DNA of 64,000 nt from Paenibacillus montaniterrae (lineage in GTDB: Bacteria > Bacillota > Bacilli > Paenibacillales > Paenibacillaceae), in the NCBI RefSeq assembly GCF_018403185.1, contig NZ_BOSE01000002.1, forward strand, positions 729,501-793,500, given 5' to 3'. The translations under genes and the position numbers were made by a program. Positions 52,356 through 60,785 of this stretch are shown here, piece by piece. The notes under the pieces are model-generated. The model ran no database searches, was not told the origin of the DNA, and saw only the letters and a list, made by a program, of their open reading frames with translations. Every line of letters starts with the position of its first letter. Position 1 is the stretch's first letter.

Positions 52356-53156
52356 TTAAAGCTCTCCTCTATAGGCCGGCTGCATGTACTCCTGAGTCGG
52401 CTTTTCCACTGGCAGCTCATAATATCGCTCTTGAACCGACGATTGAATTTGCTCCTCGTGCGGCCCTGTCTGACGCGCAGGTTGATAAGGTTCATCTACA
52501 TACATAATTCTGCGTTGAATTTGCATAAGCCCGTTCACGACACGAAGCGCGATCCAATAAAGCACAATGCCTAAACCTACATACAGAAGGTATTGCTGAT
52601 TATAGGTCCAATCGATATGAAAATAACTGAAAACACTATTTTCCAAAATATCAAGCTGCATTTCATTCATTAAAATAATATGCACGACTGGAAGGGCAAT
52701 AAATCCAAGCCCTATTGCAATTACAGTTACCGTAATAACAAAAAACAAAATACTTGTTACAAATCTCAGTAATACGAGCAGCAGATTCCGAATGAATAGC
52801 CCGCCATCAAAGCCTCTCACCATTCGCATAAACCAGTTCCGTCCAGCTTCAGATTGTTGATTGCCAGTATATGCAGCAGGAGCAGCCGGTAACCCCAATA
52901 TTTGACGAATCATGCTCTGTTCAAAATGTACAATCCCATTTAATAGCTTTGCTACTCCGAAAAACATAGGTATTCCGATAAAGAGCGGAGTCAAACCGAT
53001 CGATAGCGCAAGTCCCGTTATCGCTACTGTAAAATAGATAATACCTAGCGGTAAAGATAAAAGAAAATAAAGAATCGTCGCATACGTTTTTGAATTAAAA
53101 AGCACCCAGTTCACTTTACCTGTCGGTGTCTTGGCATTTTCTTCAGCTGCCGTCAT
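52356..53156 (-). CDS. Sensor-domain (PF13796-like) membrane protein
   Basis: A 266-residue membrane protein matching the putative sensor domain found at the front of some actinobacterial and bacillar histidine kinases: SKTYATILYFLLSLPLGIIY, FTVAITGLALSIGLTPLFIG and RMVRGFDGGLFIRNLLLVLL. It has about four helices (30-75 and 125-165), then two more near 190-215. Here the domain is not fused to a kinase; the tail is polar (QTGPHEEQIQSSVQERYYEL). No kinase or regulator is adjacent. A 10-base hairpin sits directly before its ribosome binding site. Confidence 0.75.
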   Translation of the reverse strand: MTAAEENAKTPTGKVNWVLFNSKTYATILYFLLSLPLGIIYFTVAITGLALSIGLTPLFIGIPMFFGVAKLLNGIVHFEQSMIRQILGLPAAPAAYTGNQQSEAGRNWFMRMVRGFDGGLFIRNLLLVLLRFVTSILFFVITVTVIAIGLGFIALPVVHIILMNEMQLDILENSVFSYFHIDWTYNQQYLLYVGLGIVLYWIALRVVNGLMQIQRRIMYVDEPYQPARQTGPHEEQIQSSVQERYYELPVEKPTQEYMQPAYRGEL

Positions 53157-53173
53157 TAATTAACACTTCCTTT

Positions 53174-53207
53174 GGATTCATAAGCTCACGCTCTAAGTTA
53201 TGAATCC
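53174..53207 (-). promoter_or_regulatory. 5'-leader hairpin of sensor-domain gene
   Basis: GGATTCATAA (53174-53183) pairs perfectly with TTATGAATCC (53198-53207). It ends next to the ribosome binding site of the gene starting at 53156, so it may be an operator, a leader stem or a terminator of the upstream small gene. Confidence 0.45.
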
Positions 53208-53308
53208 ATTGTAACGGTATTATTCGACTGTCATAACCGTCTTAGGAACAGTCTAATCCTAGCCTTTAGCCCAGGGCGTGCGTGTATGCAAACTACATAT
53301 CGTTCCAA

Positions 53309-53446
53309 CTAACTTAATGACATGCTGAAAAACACAAACGATGCAACCATTCCAAATATTGCTCCCAATTTGGTTGAAATAAAATAAAAATCGCTTGGTT
53401 CCGGATCAACAACGTCCAATCGGTGAGACAGATAAAATAAAAACAT
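53309..53446 (-). pseudogene. Possible frameshifted C-terminal part of small membrane protein
   Basis: A 45-codon open frame overlaps the end of the 92-residue gene in another frame. It encodes a C-terminal membrane segment (FYFISTKLGAIFGMVASFVF). Joining it to the upstream frame at the T-rich run near 53440 would give a protein with a helix at each end, so one small gene split by a frameshift is likely; a sequencing error in the run would look the same. Confidence 0.4.
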
Positions 53447-53684
53447 CTGTAGTGCCTTTACGCGAAACAATTTCAATTTCTCTATAGTCTTGATAGGTTG
53501 TTAGCTTAATGTCATTTGCATGTCTTGTTGTATATACGGTAACATTTTCCGATGAGCTGGCTTCTTGATATTTATAGGTGTTCACATAAAATACTTTTTG
53601 CCCATAATACTGGTACGCCCATATTGCAATCCCAATACACATTAATCCAATTAATGTGAACTTCAATATTTTTTTAGCTTCCAT
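53406..53684 (-). CDS. Small membrane-anchored protein, 92 aa
   Basis: No family recognised. An N-terminal helix (ILKFTLIGLMCIGIAIWAYQ, 6-25) would anchor a short extracellular beta-rich part (VFYVNTYKYQEASSSENVTV, DIKLTTYQDYREIEIVSRKG). It then ends in an odd tail, SVSPIGRC. The next frame continues with a plausible membrane segment (53309-53446), so the tail may be the product of a frameshift. The start ATG at 53684 has GAGGTGCG upstream. Confidence 0.5.
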   Translation of the reverse strand: MEAKKILKFTLIGLMCIGIAIWAYQYYGQKVFYVNTYKYQEASSSENVTVYTTRHANDIKLTTYQDYREIEIVSRKGTTDVFILSVSPIGRC

Positions 53685-53734
53685 TTCGCACCTCGCAGCT
53701 TGAACTAATGAACAATTATAATTCTATCACAATA

Positions 53735-53776
53735 AAAGCCTGGAGACTTGCGCATGTGCACAAGCCTCCAGGCTTT
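53735..53776 (-). terminator. Terminator of second LipO operon
   Basis: AAAGCCTGGAG (53735-53745) pairs with CTCCAGGCTTT (53766-53776), with inner CTTG/CAAG; TTTTATTGTG follows on the minus strand. Confidence 0.8.
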
Positions 53777-53799
53777 ATCATTCTCCTGCCGGTACAAAA

Positions 53800-55521
53800 C
53801 TAATCCAGCATCGTTTTATCACCAAATAGTGCTTCCCAAGCCGCTTTTCGCTCGTCAATAATTGCTTGACCGCCTGAGTTAAGGTAATCCTTCATGCCGG
53901 AATCATATACCTCGTCAAATTTGTCAACAGGTGCAACAACAGCCTTGTTCAAGATCGTATCACGCTTCTCTTTCAGTGCTTGACCTTGCCCGTTCTCTGC
54001 TTTAATTTCGCCTACATTGACATTTTTGCCTACGCGTCCCTCATTAGTCGTAATTTTATGCGCAATCTCAATATACTTGGAATCAACACCAGCGTAACCG
54101 TTGGCAATTGATTTGACGGTCAATTCAGGATCGCCCAGGTCAAGACCATTGCTTGTAATCGTATAGTCGATGTTTGCTGGAGAGTTCATAATTTTTTCGC
54201 CGGTTGCCGCAATTGTCTTCAAGGAACCGTCAGGCAGCTTTTCGTGCGTAACGCCTTCCTCTCCAAATTGCAAGAAAATACGATGCTCAAGCTTGGAAAT
54301 CCAATTTATATAGAGTAATGAAGCGATTGGTTCTTTGTTGGTAGCCGGGAAGAAGATTTTACGGTCAACAGGACCGGATAAAAACTTCTTATACACGCCA
54401 GCATCGTTAGCAAATGGTTCAATCGCGACATATGCTGCATCTGGTCCAACAAGACGCTGAAGGCTTGCATGAATACTGTCCTCACCGTTGCGGTACGGGT
54501 AATCCCAGTTGTGTATAAATGCGCCCACATAGCCAACCTTCATAAGATTATCCTCTGTCGTATCTCCAGCAGGATAAAGTGAGAAGTCCTTCCAGACCAG
54601 TCCTTCGTTATACCACTTGTTCAACGTTCTGATGCCTTCCTTGTAATTTGGCAGAAGGAAATTTCGATCATCAAAGCCGTTTATATAAATGTCCTTATCT
54701 GTAATATCGTTAGGCACGAAGGAAGCTGTCAAATGATCCGCACGCCAACCTACATCAAAGCTTGTTGAAAATGGAATCATTTTGTCCGCATCTGCTCCTA
54801 AAAGGGTAGAAGCGTTATCTCTAAATGCGATGAGCATATCTTCAAACTCTTGCAGCGTTGTTGGTGCTTCGAGTCCAAGCTTCTTTAACCAGTCCTCGCG
54901 CACAAACGTATTAATGCGGTTAAGAACATTCAAACGCGCTTCCAGCGCCCATAACGTTCCCGTGTTAGGATCCTGGTCCCAATAGATGTTTGTTTCCGTT
55001 AAATAGTCAAACATGTCCGGGAAAAGGTCTTTATTTTCTTCCAGAATAGGAGCTAAGTCAAGAACACCGCCCATATTCGCGTAGGTTTGAATGGTTGGAT
55101 AGGAATAGGTGATGCTAACATCTGGCGCTTGATTCCCTGCCAAAAGGTTATTAATGACCTCGCCCTCTGTCCAACGAGGTACAGGAACGAAAGTAACCTC
55201 TACATTATGGTCGCGAAGCATACCGTCTTTAATATATTGTGTGTAGAAGTTATCCTCTGGCTTGGTGCCTCCGTCATTACCACGGTCATAGACCTCAACT
55301 GTAATTTTACGAGTCTCCTTAAATTTCAAATTGGAATCGAGACCCAACGCTTCTAATCTGGCATCGCCGCCCTCTTCAGCGGTATTCGTTGCAGATTCTG
55401 AATTACCTGCTGCTGGAGTTGGCGAAGATGATGGCGCAGGTTTGTCGTTAGTACATCCTGTAATAACTAACGCAAGTGCAGCACTGATCGTCAGAATGGA
55501 CAACGCTTTACGAAATCCCAT
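53800..55521 (-). CDS. Extracellular sugar-binding lipoprotein, LipO-like (second copy)
   Basis: A 573-residue receptor with a lipoprotein signal: LALVITGC gives lipidated Cys23, followed by a Pro/Ser/Thr-rich linker to about residue 50. The mature part matches large LipO/YtcQ-type binding proteins (DNFYTQYIKDGMLRDHNVEV, RWTEGEVINNLLAGNQAPDV, LRAS-free core, KKLGLEAPTTLQEFEDMLIA). The start ATG follows AAGGGGGAA. It is the last gene of the minus-strand operon lplB-ytcP-lipO, and delivers an oligosaccharide to that pair. It is not closely similar to the receptor at 39276, so a different ligand is expected. Confidence 0.88.
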   Translation of the reverse strand: MGFRKALSILTISAALALVITGCTNDKPAPSSSPTPAAGNSESATNTAEEGGDARLEALGLDSNLKFKETRKITVEVYDRGNDGGTKPEDNFYTQYIKDGMLRDHNVEVTFVPVPRWTEGEVINNLLAGNQAPDVSITYSYPTIQTYANMGGVLDLAPILEENKDLFPDMFDYLTETNIYWDQDPNTGTLWALEARLNVLNRINTFVREDWLKKLGLEAPTTLQEFEDMLIAFRDNASTLLGADADKMIPFSTSFDVGWRADHLTASFVPNDITDKDIYINGFDDRNFLLPNYKEGIRTLNKWYNEGLVWKDFSLYPAGDTTEDNLMKVGYVGAFIHNWDYPYRNGEDSIHASLQRLVGPDAAYVAIEPFANDAGVYKKFLSGPVDRKIFFPATNKEPIASLLYINWISKLEHRIFLQFGEEGVTHEKLPDGSLKTIAATGEKIMNSPANIDYTITSNGLDLGDPELTVKSIANGYAGVDSKYIEIAHKITTNEGRVGKNVNVGEIKAENGQGQALKEKRDTILNKAVVAPVDKFDEVYDSGMKDYLNSGGQAIIDERKAAWEALFGDKTMLD

Positions 55522-55615
55522 GTTTGTTCCCCCTTATTTTCATTAACTATTTTGAATTGATTTATAAAAATTGACATAGCCAATTTCTATCATGTGCTGA
55601 CCCCTGGCTTGCCCC

Positions 55616-56485
55616 TTAACCTTTGACGGCTCCGATTGTAACACCCGAGATAAAGTATCTCTGCAGCCACGGATATACGAGCAAAATCGGTACAGTTGCA
55701 AACATAACCGTCGCTGATTTGATCGTTTCAGACAAGCCTGGGTTTGAAAAGCCTTCCTGTGTAGCTACCTCAACACTGGTGATGCTGTTCAGTATGTTGT
55801 AAAGCAGCAATTGTATAGGGAAGTAGGTTCTATCTGACATAAACATTAACGCATCTGAGAAGCCGTTCCATCGACCTACCGCGTAGAAAAGAGCCAACGT
55901 TGCAAGCACAGGAGTAGAAAGCGGCAGATAGACGCTTATAAGCACCCTGAGCGGTCCTGCTCCATCGAGCTCCGCAGATTCTCTAAGACTGTCTGGGATA
56001 CCAAATAAGAAGCTGCGCATTATGATGACATAAAATACACTAATACTGTTTGGCAAAATCAATACCAGCGGATTATTGAGCAAGTGTAGCTCCTTTAACA
56101 GCAAATAGGTTGGAATTGTGCCGGCACTAAAGTACATCGTAAAGAGAATAATCGCGATAATCGTCTTTTTCCCTTTCAGGTTGTCATAAATAAGCGGGTA
56201 TGCGCACATCACCGTCATAAACATCGACCAAACGGTGCAGATCACCGTTAGTATTGCTGTCCATAGCAACGACCAGGTGTATTTGGAATCTCCTAGTACA
56301 GTCATATAAGCATCGAAATTCAGTCCTTTAGGCAAGAGCAATACTTCATTTTTCACCAAGGCATCCGCAGAGCTTAACGATCGTGCCAATATATTCAATA
56401 GCGGCAGGAGACAGACTAAAACACACAACAAACAAATGAAAGCGATTACCCAGTCTCCGATTTTAGTGCTTCTTGATTTAATCAT
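55616..56485 (-). CDS. ytcP: Carbohydrate ABC transporter permease, YtcP-like (second copy)
   Basis: A 289-residue CUT1 permease with six helices. The EAA loop reads RESAELDGAGPLRVLISVYL followed by PLSTPVL, and the subfamily end is RYFISGVTIGAVKG. GTAGGAGGG precedes the ATG. It starts 12 bases after the LplB-like gene. It forms the channel with that partner, and an ATPase from elsewhere would be shared. Confidence 0.9.
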   Translation of the reverse strand: MIKSRSTKIGDWVIAFICLLCVLVCLLPLLNILARSLSSADALVKNEVLLLPKGLNFDAYMTVLGDSKYTWSLLWTAILTVICTVWSMFMTVMCAYPLIYDNLKGKKTIIAIILFTMYFSAGTIPTYLLLKELHLLNNPLVLILPNSISVFYVIIMRSFLFGIPDSLRESAELDGAGPLRVLISVYLPLSTPVLATLALFYAVGRWNGFSDALMFMSDRTYFPIQLLLYNILNSITSVEVATQEGFSNPGLSETIKSATVMFATVPILLVYPWLQRYFISGVTIGAVKG

Positions 56486-56497
56486 GCTATAGCCCTC

Positions 56498-57427
56498 CTA
56501 CCAGATGCCGCGTTCGCCAGATTTTTTTGCAAGCGCATTTGCTGCAAATAAAAATATGACACACACGACCGATTGAAATAAACCGACGGCAGTGGAGAGT
56601 GAAAACTGCAATCCACGAATACCGTTGTTGTATACGAATATGGAAATAACATTCGAAACATCTGTGACAAGCTTATTGCTGAGTGCGTAAGGTCTGTCAA
56701 ATTCACTGCCTAAAATTTGTCCCAGACTTAGAATCAGCAACACAATAATCGTTGGACGAAGTCCTGGCAGCGTAATATGCCAAATTTTTCGCAAACGACT
56801 TGCTCCATCCACCGATGAAGCCTCATAGAGCTCTGGATTGATCCCGGCAATAGCGGCCAAATAAATGATCGTGTTCCAACCACAGCTTTGCCAGATGCCA
56901 AGCAGAATGTAGGTGATTACCCAATACGTAGGGTCATTCAAAAAAGGAATTGATTCAAAACCCATCTTATTTAACATGATGTTGACAAGTCCTGTCGTCG
57001 GTGCAAAAAGCTGAAGAGCCATCCCCGAAATGATTACCCAAGATAAAAAGTGTGGCATATAAACAACCGTTTGAGTGAATCTCTTAAATCTTCTGAACGC
57101 GAGTTCATTCAAGATAATGGCAAGTATGATAGGTGCTGGAAACCCAACAAGTAAGTCTAGAAAGTTAAGAAGGATGGTGTTTCTAAGTGCATAAAGAAAG
57201 TCGCGATTGGAAAATGCCTGAATAAAGTATTCGAAGCCATGATTTGCTGCCCATTCCATCTCCCAAGGACTTTTCACAATGCTATATTCCTTGAACGCAA
57301 TTTGAATATAGCCCATCGGGATATAACGGAAAATAATAAAGAAAGCCAACGGGAGAAGCAGCATTGCATACAGAATCCAGTAACGTTTCATATAGGTGAG
57401 CGATTTACTCATATTTGTAGTTAACAT
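56498..57427 (-). CDS. lplB: Carbohydrate ABC transporter permease, LplB-like (second copy)
   Basis: A 309-residue CUT1 permease. Six helices, the conserved FSNRDFLYALRNTILLN segment and the ATPase-contact loop YEASSVDGASRLRKIWHITL with PGLRPTI are visible. The ATG at 57427 follows GGCGGT by 8 bases. It heads the second oligosaccharide importer operon. A perfect cre site (57682) lies 255 bases upstream, and the AraC gene 57902-58702 precedes it in the same direction, so it should be both activated by AraC and repressed by CcpA. Confidence 0.9.
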   Translation of the reverse strand: MLTTNMSKSLTYMKRYWILYAMLLLPLAFFIIFRYIPMGYIQIAFKEYSIVKSPWEMEWAANHGFEYFIQAFSNRDFLYALRNTILLNFLDLLVGFPAPIILAIILNELAFRRFKRFTQTVVYMPHFLSWVIISGMALQLFAPTTGLVNIMLNKMGFESIPFLNDPTYWVITYILLGIWQSCGWNTIIYLAAIAGINPELYEASSVDGASRLRKIWHITLPGLRPTIIVLLILSLGQILGSEFDRPYALSNKLVTDVSNVISIFVYNNGIRGLQFSLSTAVGLFQSVVCVIFLFAANALAKKSGERGIW

Positions 57428-57901
57428 ATATGTTACCGCCTTACGTATAAATTTTTATTCCCTTTTCATAGCAGGTTCCATAAATCTCTCTTGATCTAAA
57501 CAACACCTCCATCATCGTTTGGCGTCTAAGTTTATCTGTTTCGAACTTGATCAAGCTCATTCGCGGATCAGTTCTTTAACTGCAAGCTCCGAATTTACGC
57601 CATACTTTTAGAGGAGTACGTTACAAGGGTTAAGGGTGGTCCTTCTCCAATCTTGTTGTTGTCTATTCTTGTCTATTTTTGTGTAAGCGCTGTCACAACA
57701 ACGTGATTTTTACTAAGCAAACTTTTCAACGGTGTATCTTTATCAACTCCAGTATTCAAAAATTGTTCTGAATTAAAGCGGTTTCAAAACCACTTTTGTC
57801 TTTAATATAATTTAGCATTGAAGATACCTTCCGACAATAGACTGAATATAGGTAACAGTGGCTAATTAAAGATTATTTTTTTGAAAAAGACTGCGCGCAT
57901 T
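57428..57901. other. 474-base regulatory region of second transporter operon
   Basis: No gene. It holds the perfect cre site at 57682 and should hold the transporter promoter and AraC target site, which I could not define. AT-rich stretches with TATAAT-like boxes are present near 57800. Confidence 0.5.
57682..57695. promoter_or_regulatory. cre site (CcpA) of second transporter operon
   Basis: TGTAAGCGCTGTCA matches the cre consensus TGWAANCGNTNWCA at every position. It lies between the AraC gene and the LplB start. Confidence 0.75.
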
Positions 57902-58702
57902 CTACTCCGGTTGTTTCTTGAGACATTGAGATGGAGAATATCCCTTGATCATTTTAAATTGCTTTCGAAAATGCGACAGATCTTTATACCCGCAACGCTC
58001 TGCAGCTTCGCTTACGTTGCACTCGCCATTTAGCAGCATATCTTGTGCATGGTTAATTCTCGTTTGCGCCAAATATTGATTGACCAGCATTCCCATTTCA
58101 TTTTTAAATAGCGCCCCAAAATATACGGTATTGAGCCCTACCATATTGGCAATCTCTTTCACAGTAACATTGCTCGCGTAGTTTTCAGAGATATAGCTAA
58201 TCGCCTTTTTCACCCGATAGTCTGTACTCGTGGGGTCTTTTTTCAAGAGAATGAGCTCAAATAATCTATGAATAATGACAAGCAGCAGACCTCTCGTTTT
58301 GATGAGATACCCGGCTTCCTTACGCACCCAGGCATTGGATAACTCTCGAAATAATCCGATGAGATCGCTTTTAATTCCGATATGCGTCAGTAAAGGAAGT
58401 GGAAGATCGACTGCTAGTTGTCCGCTCATTTCATAGAGCTTAAAGTTAGCCGAGAACAAGTGCATAAGGTCATCGACGACGCAATGGGCTTTACGAATAC
58501 TGCCACTTGGAATACAAAGAAGATCGCCGCGCTTCACCTCGTATTGCACGCCATTAATGGTGTAAATCCCCCTCCCTTCAATCACATAAGTGATGTCATA
58601 AAACGAAATTTCATTTTCTGCGATTTCCCATGCTGGTGTGCACTTTCTGTAGATCAAATAGCCGATATCAGGAACTAAAAAGTCATTAATTTCCACTGAC
58701 AA
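57902..58702 (-). CDS. AraC-family regulator with N-terminal cupin-like domain
   Basis: A 266-residue activator: the N-terminal part is a cupin/AraC-binding fold (EISFYDITYVIEGRGIYTIN, GDLLCIPSGSIRKAHCV), the C-terminal part two helix-turn-helix units (VKEIANMVGLNTVYFGALFK; NVSEAAERCGYKDLSHFRKQ) with the end GYSPSQCLK. No membrane segment, so it senses an intracellular sugar. Start TTG 58702, six bases after GGAGGA; GTG at 58696 is the alternative. It lies upstream of and in line with the second sugar transporter operon, and is its likely activator. Confidence 0.87.
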   Translation of the reverse strand: MSVEINDFLVPDIGYLIYRKCTPAWEIAENEISFYDITYVIEGRGIYTINGVQYEVKRGDLLCIPSGSIRKAHCVVDDLMHLFSANFKLYEMSGQLAVDLPLPLLTHIGIKSDLIGLFRELSNAWVRKEAGYLIKTRGLLLVIIHRLFELILLKKDPTSTDYRVKKAISYISENYASNVTVKEIANMVGLNTVYFGALFKNEMGMLVNQYLAQTRINHAQDMLLNGECNVSEAAERCGYKDLSHFRKQFKMIKGYSPSQCLKKQPE

Positions 58703-58850
58703 ATTGATTCCTCCTCCCAAATAATACCTTTAATTTGTCCCCTATTACTATAATTCAACCTTTCTACAAAATTGTCAACGAGATGGTTAAATTTGGAGGA
58801 AATTATAAATATATGTGGGGTGTGAAGCTATGAAATGTTGCTAAAAAGAT

Positions 58851-58894
58851 AAAAGTCCTGAAGCCTCGAGTATGCAAGAGGGTTCAGGACTTTT
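58851..58894 (-). terminator. Terminator of the VWA gene
   Basis: AAAAGTCCTGAA (58851-58862) pairs with TTCAGGACTTTT (58883-58894), with inner CCTC/GAGG, about 95 bases past the VWA stop. Confidence 0.78.
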
Positions 58895-58987
58895 ATTATT
58901 ATCTTGCTTTCTATCAACCAAGCCTGCAATCTACATGGCACGACTGATGTCTTGAATGTTTTTTATGCACGAGAACAAATCTTAAGT

Positions 58988-59641
58988 TTATTTCCGCTCT
59001 CCACGCTTCTTATAATCCATTTGTATTTCGTTATACCACCCTTCAGGCATCGCTGAACATGCGCGGAATGTTGCGACCGCTTCGCTCATGACACGGAAGT
59101 TCAATTCAACGCCTTCTCTGTCTGCATGGTAGTTCTGGGCGCGATCTGCGGAGATGCCAAACCGTCCCGCCGTTTCAACAGCGTCGATATTTGCACCGAG
59201 AAAGATAAACTCCCACCCATAATTTTTCTTTTGCTGCTCAATTAGTGCCTTTATTTTCTCTGCTGAATATTCGCGGCTGGAGTTTTCCTCCCCGTCGGTG
59301 ATGATAACAAACAGCACCTTTTCGGCACGGTAGTCGTTGGCTGTATGCTTTTGAGCATTGCCAATTTTGTGGATTGTCCTTCCGATGGCATCAAGAAGCG
59401 CTGTCGATCCGCCAACTTGATACTCTTTCTCGGTAATCGGGCTGACCGCCCTTATATCAATGCGGTCATGAAGCAGTTCGTACTTATTATCGAACAACAC
59501 CGTCGTTATGCGGCACTCGCCCTCAACCACTTTCTGCTTTTCAAGCATCGAGTTGTAGCCGCCAATCGTATCTTTTTCCAAGCCGCTCATTGATCCACTC
59601 TTGTCCAGTATGAATACCAGTTCTGTTAATCCTTTTTTCAT
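58988..59641 (-). CDS. VWA-domain protein (TerY-like)
   Basis: A 217-residue single-domain von Willebrand factor A protein. The metal-ion-dependent adhesion site reads DKSGSMSG (Asp13, Ser15, Ser17), the threonine in GGSTALLDAIG and the aspartate in FVIITDGEENSS. The length and EKDTIGGYNSMLEKQK after the site match TerY-like VWA proteins, which act as metal-dependent protein interaction modules in stress and defence loci. ATG 59641 follows AAGGAGG; a longer frame to 59683 has no site. It follows the macro-domain gene by 115 bases, in which two hairpins (59701-59717 and 59721-59737) lie. Confidence 0.82.
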   Translation of the reverse strand: MKKGLTELVFILDKSGSMSGLEKDTIGGYNSMLEKQKVVEGECRITTVLFDNKYELLHDRIDIRAVSPITEKEYQVGGSTALLDAIGRTIHKIGNAQKHTANDYRAEKVLFVIITDGEENSSREYSAEKIKALIEQQKKNYGWEFIFLGANIDAVETAGRFGISADRAQNYHADREGVELNFRVMSEAVATFRACSAMPEGWYNEIQMDYKKRGERK

Positions 59642-59700
59642 TGAAATGTCCTCCTTAAGTTTATTGTGACTTAAGGGTAACACTTCCTATCGAGCGTAAG

Positions 59701-59737
59701 GTCGCTTAAGGAGCGACAAATTGCCTTTGAGAGGCAA
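59701..59737. repeat. Paired small hairpins between macro-domain and VWA genes
   Basis: GTCGCT/AGCGAC (59701-59717) and TTGCCT/AGGCAA (59721-59737) stand side by side. Neither is followed by a U-run, so they are not plain terminators; RNA processing or attenuation is possible. Confidence 0.45.
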
Positions 59738-59756
59738 ATTCAGCGTAATCATCAGC

Positions 59757-60785
59757 TTATCCACCCAACAGTGGCAGGTCGTATTTAAACAGTACTTCGT
59801 TAATCTCGAAAACATCGTACTTGCCACTGATTATGAAATACTCGACAATCACATCGAACTTTTGACTGTGGGACAGCGTGTACCCAGCCCGTTCTAAAAG
59901 GTCGTCCGTTTCGGGGAGAGTAAGTTCCAAAGCCAGTGCGAGAGCGATGGCGGTGCGCTTGCTTGGCATATATCCTTTACCCGTTCTGATTTTGGAGAAC
60001 AACCTGCGGTCGAGGTTGGCTCGTTTGTAGACCTCCACATCTGTTTTACCCTTGGCATCAATCAGCCGCAGAAGAGTGGTCGAGAAAGACTCGTCCAAAT
60101 TTCCGATCAAATCGTCAAGGTCTGCGTTTGGTACGGCAGCAGACGGCATCGCTATTGGCGGCAGCGGAGCAGTATAGCTTTTGAGGAGATCGGCTTCTTC
60201 AAGAGCTAAACGCTCGACATCGAGCATTGCACGCCGTCTTGTTTTGTGTTCCTCAACATAGTGTTCGTCAATGTAACTGGCTACTTCACCGAGTAGTTTC
60301 TCACTGACAGCAAGCGCTGCCTTATCAAATACGGCAAGGTACACATCCAAATCGTGATCAGCGAGGAAGTCAAGTATCGCCGAGGTAGCCACTTGCAGAG
60401 CTTCGTCTTTGGGGTATCCGTAAATACCACTTGAAATCAACGGGAAGGCTATACTTTGACACTTATGCTTGACGGCAAGCTGAAGTGAATTTATGTAAGC
60501 GGAGCGTAGGAATTGCTCGCTTTGCTCTGCAATACTATGATTGTAGACAGGACCCGCTGCATGGATTATGTACTTTGCAGACAAGGCAAACCCCGGTGTA
60601 ATCGCCGCCTCTCCAGTTTTGATTGGGGCAAGTATATTGCAGGCGGCTTGGAGTTCAAGTATTCCCGCAGCTTTGAATATAGCACCGCAAACACCGCCGC
60701 CCATTTGCAGGCTGGTGTTTGCGGCATTGACGATAGCATCGACTTTCATTTTTGTAATGTCCTGACGTACGATGGTGTATGGCAT
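59757..60785 (-). CDS. Macro-domain protein with C-terminal HTH-like domain
   Basis: A 342-residue fusion. Residues 1-170 are a macro domain that should bind or hydrolyse ADP-ribose groups: VDAIVNAANTSLQMGGGVCG (15-34) with AIFKAAG and the second loop PLISSGIYGYPKDEALQVA. After a linker rich in Ala/Pro (about 205-225), residues 230-340 form an XRE-like helical domain (VYKRANLDRRLFSKIRTGKG, YMPSKRTAIALALALELTLP). The start ATG overlaps the McrC stop as TAATG and is preceded by GGAGGTG, so it is translated by coupling. Fusion to a helix-turn-helix suggests DNA binding or regulation. Confidence 0.85.
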   Translation of the reverse strand: MPYTIVRQDITKMKVDAIVNAANTSLQMGGGVCGAIFKAAGILELQAACNILAPIKTGEAAITPGFALSAKYIIHAAGPVYNHSIAEQSEQFLRSAYINSLQLAVKHKCQSIAFPLISSGIYGYPKDEALQVATSAILDFLADHDLDVYLAVFDKAALAVSEKLLGEVASYIDEHYVEEHKTRRRAMLDVERLALEEADLLKSYTAPLPPIAMPSAAVPNADLDDLIGNLDESFSTTLLRLIDAKGKTDVEVYKRANLDRRLFSKIRTGKGYMPSKRTAIALALALELTLPETDDLLERAGYTLSHSQKFDVIVEYFIISGKYDVFEINEVLFKYDLPLLGG

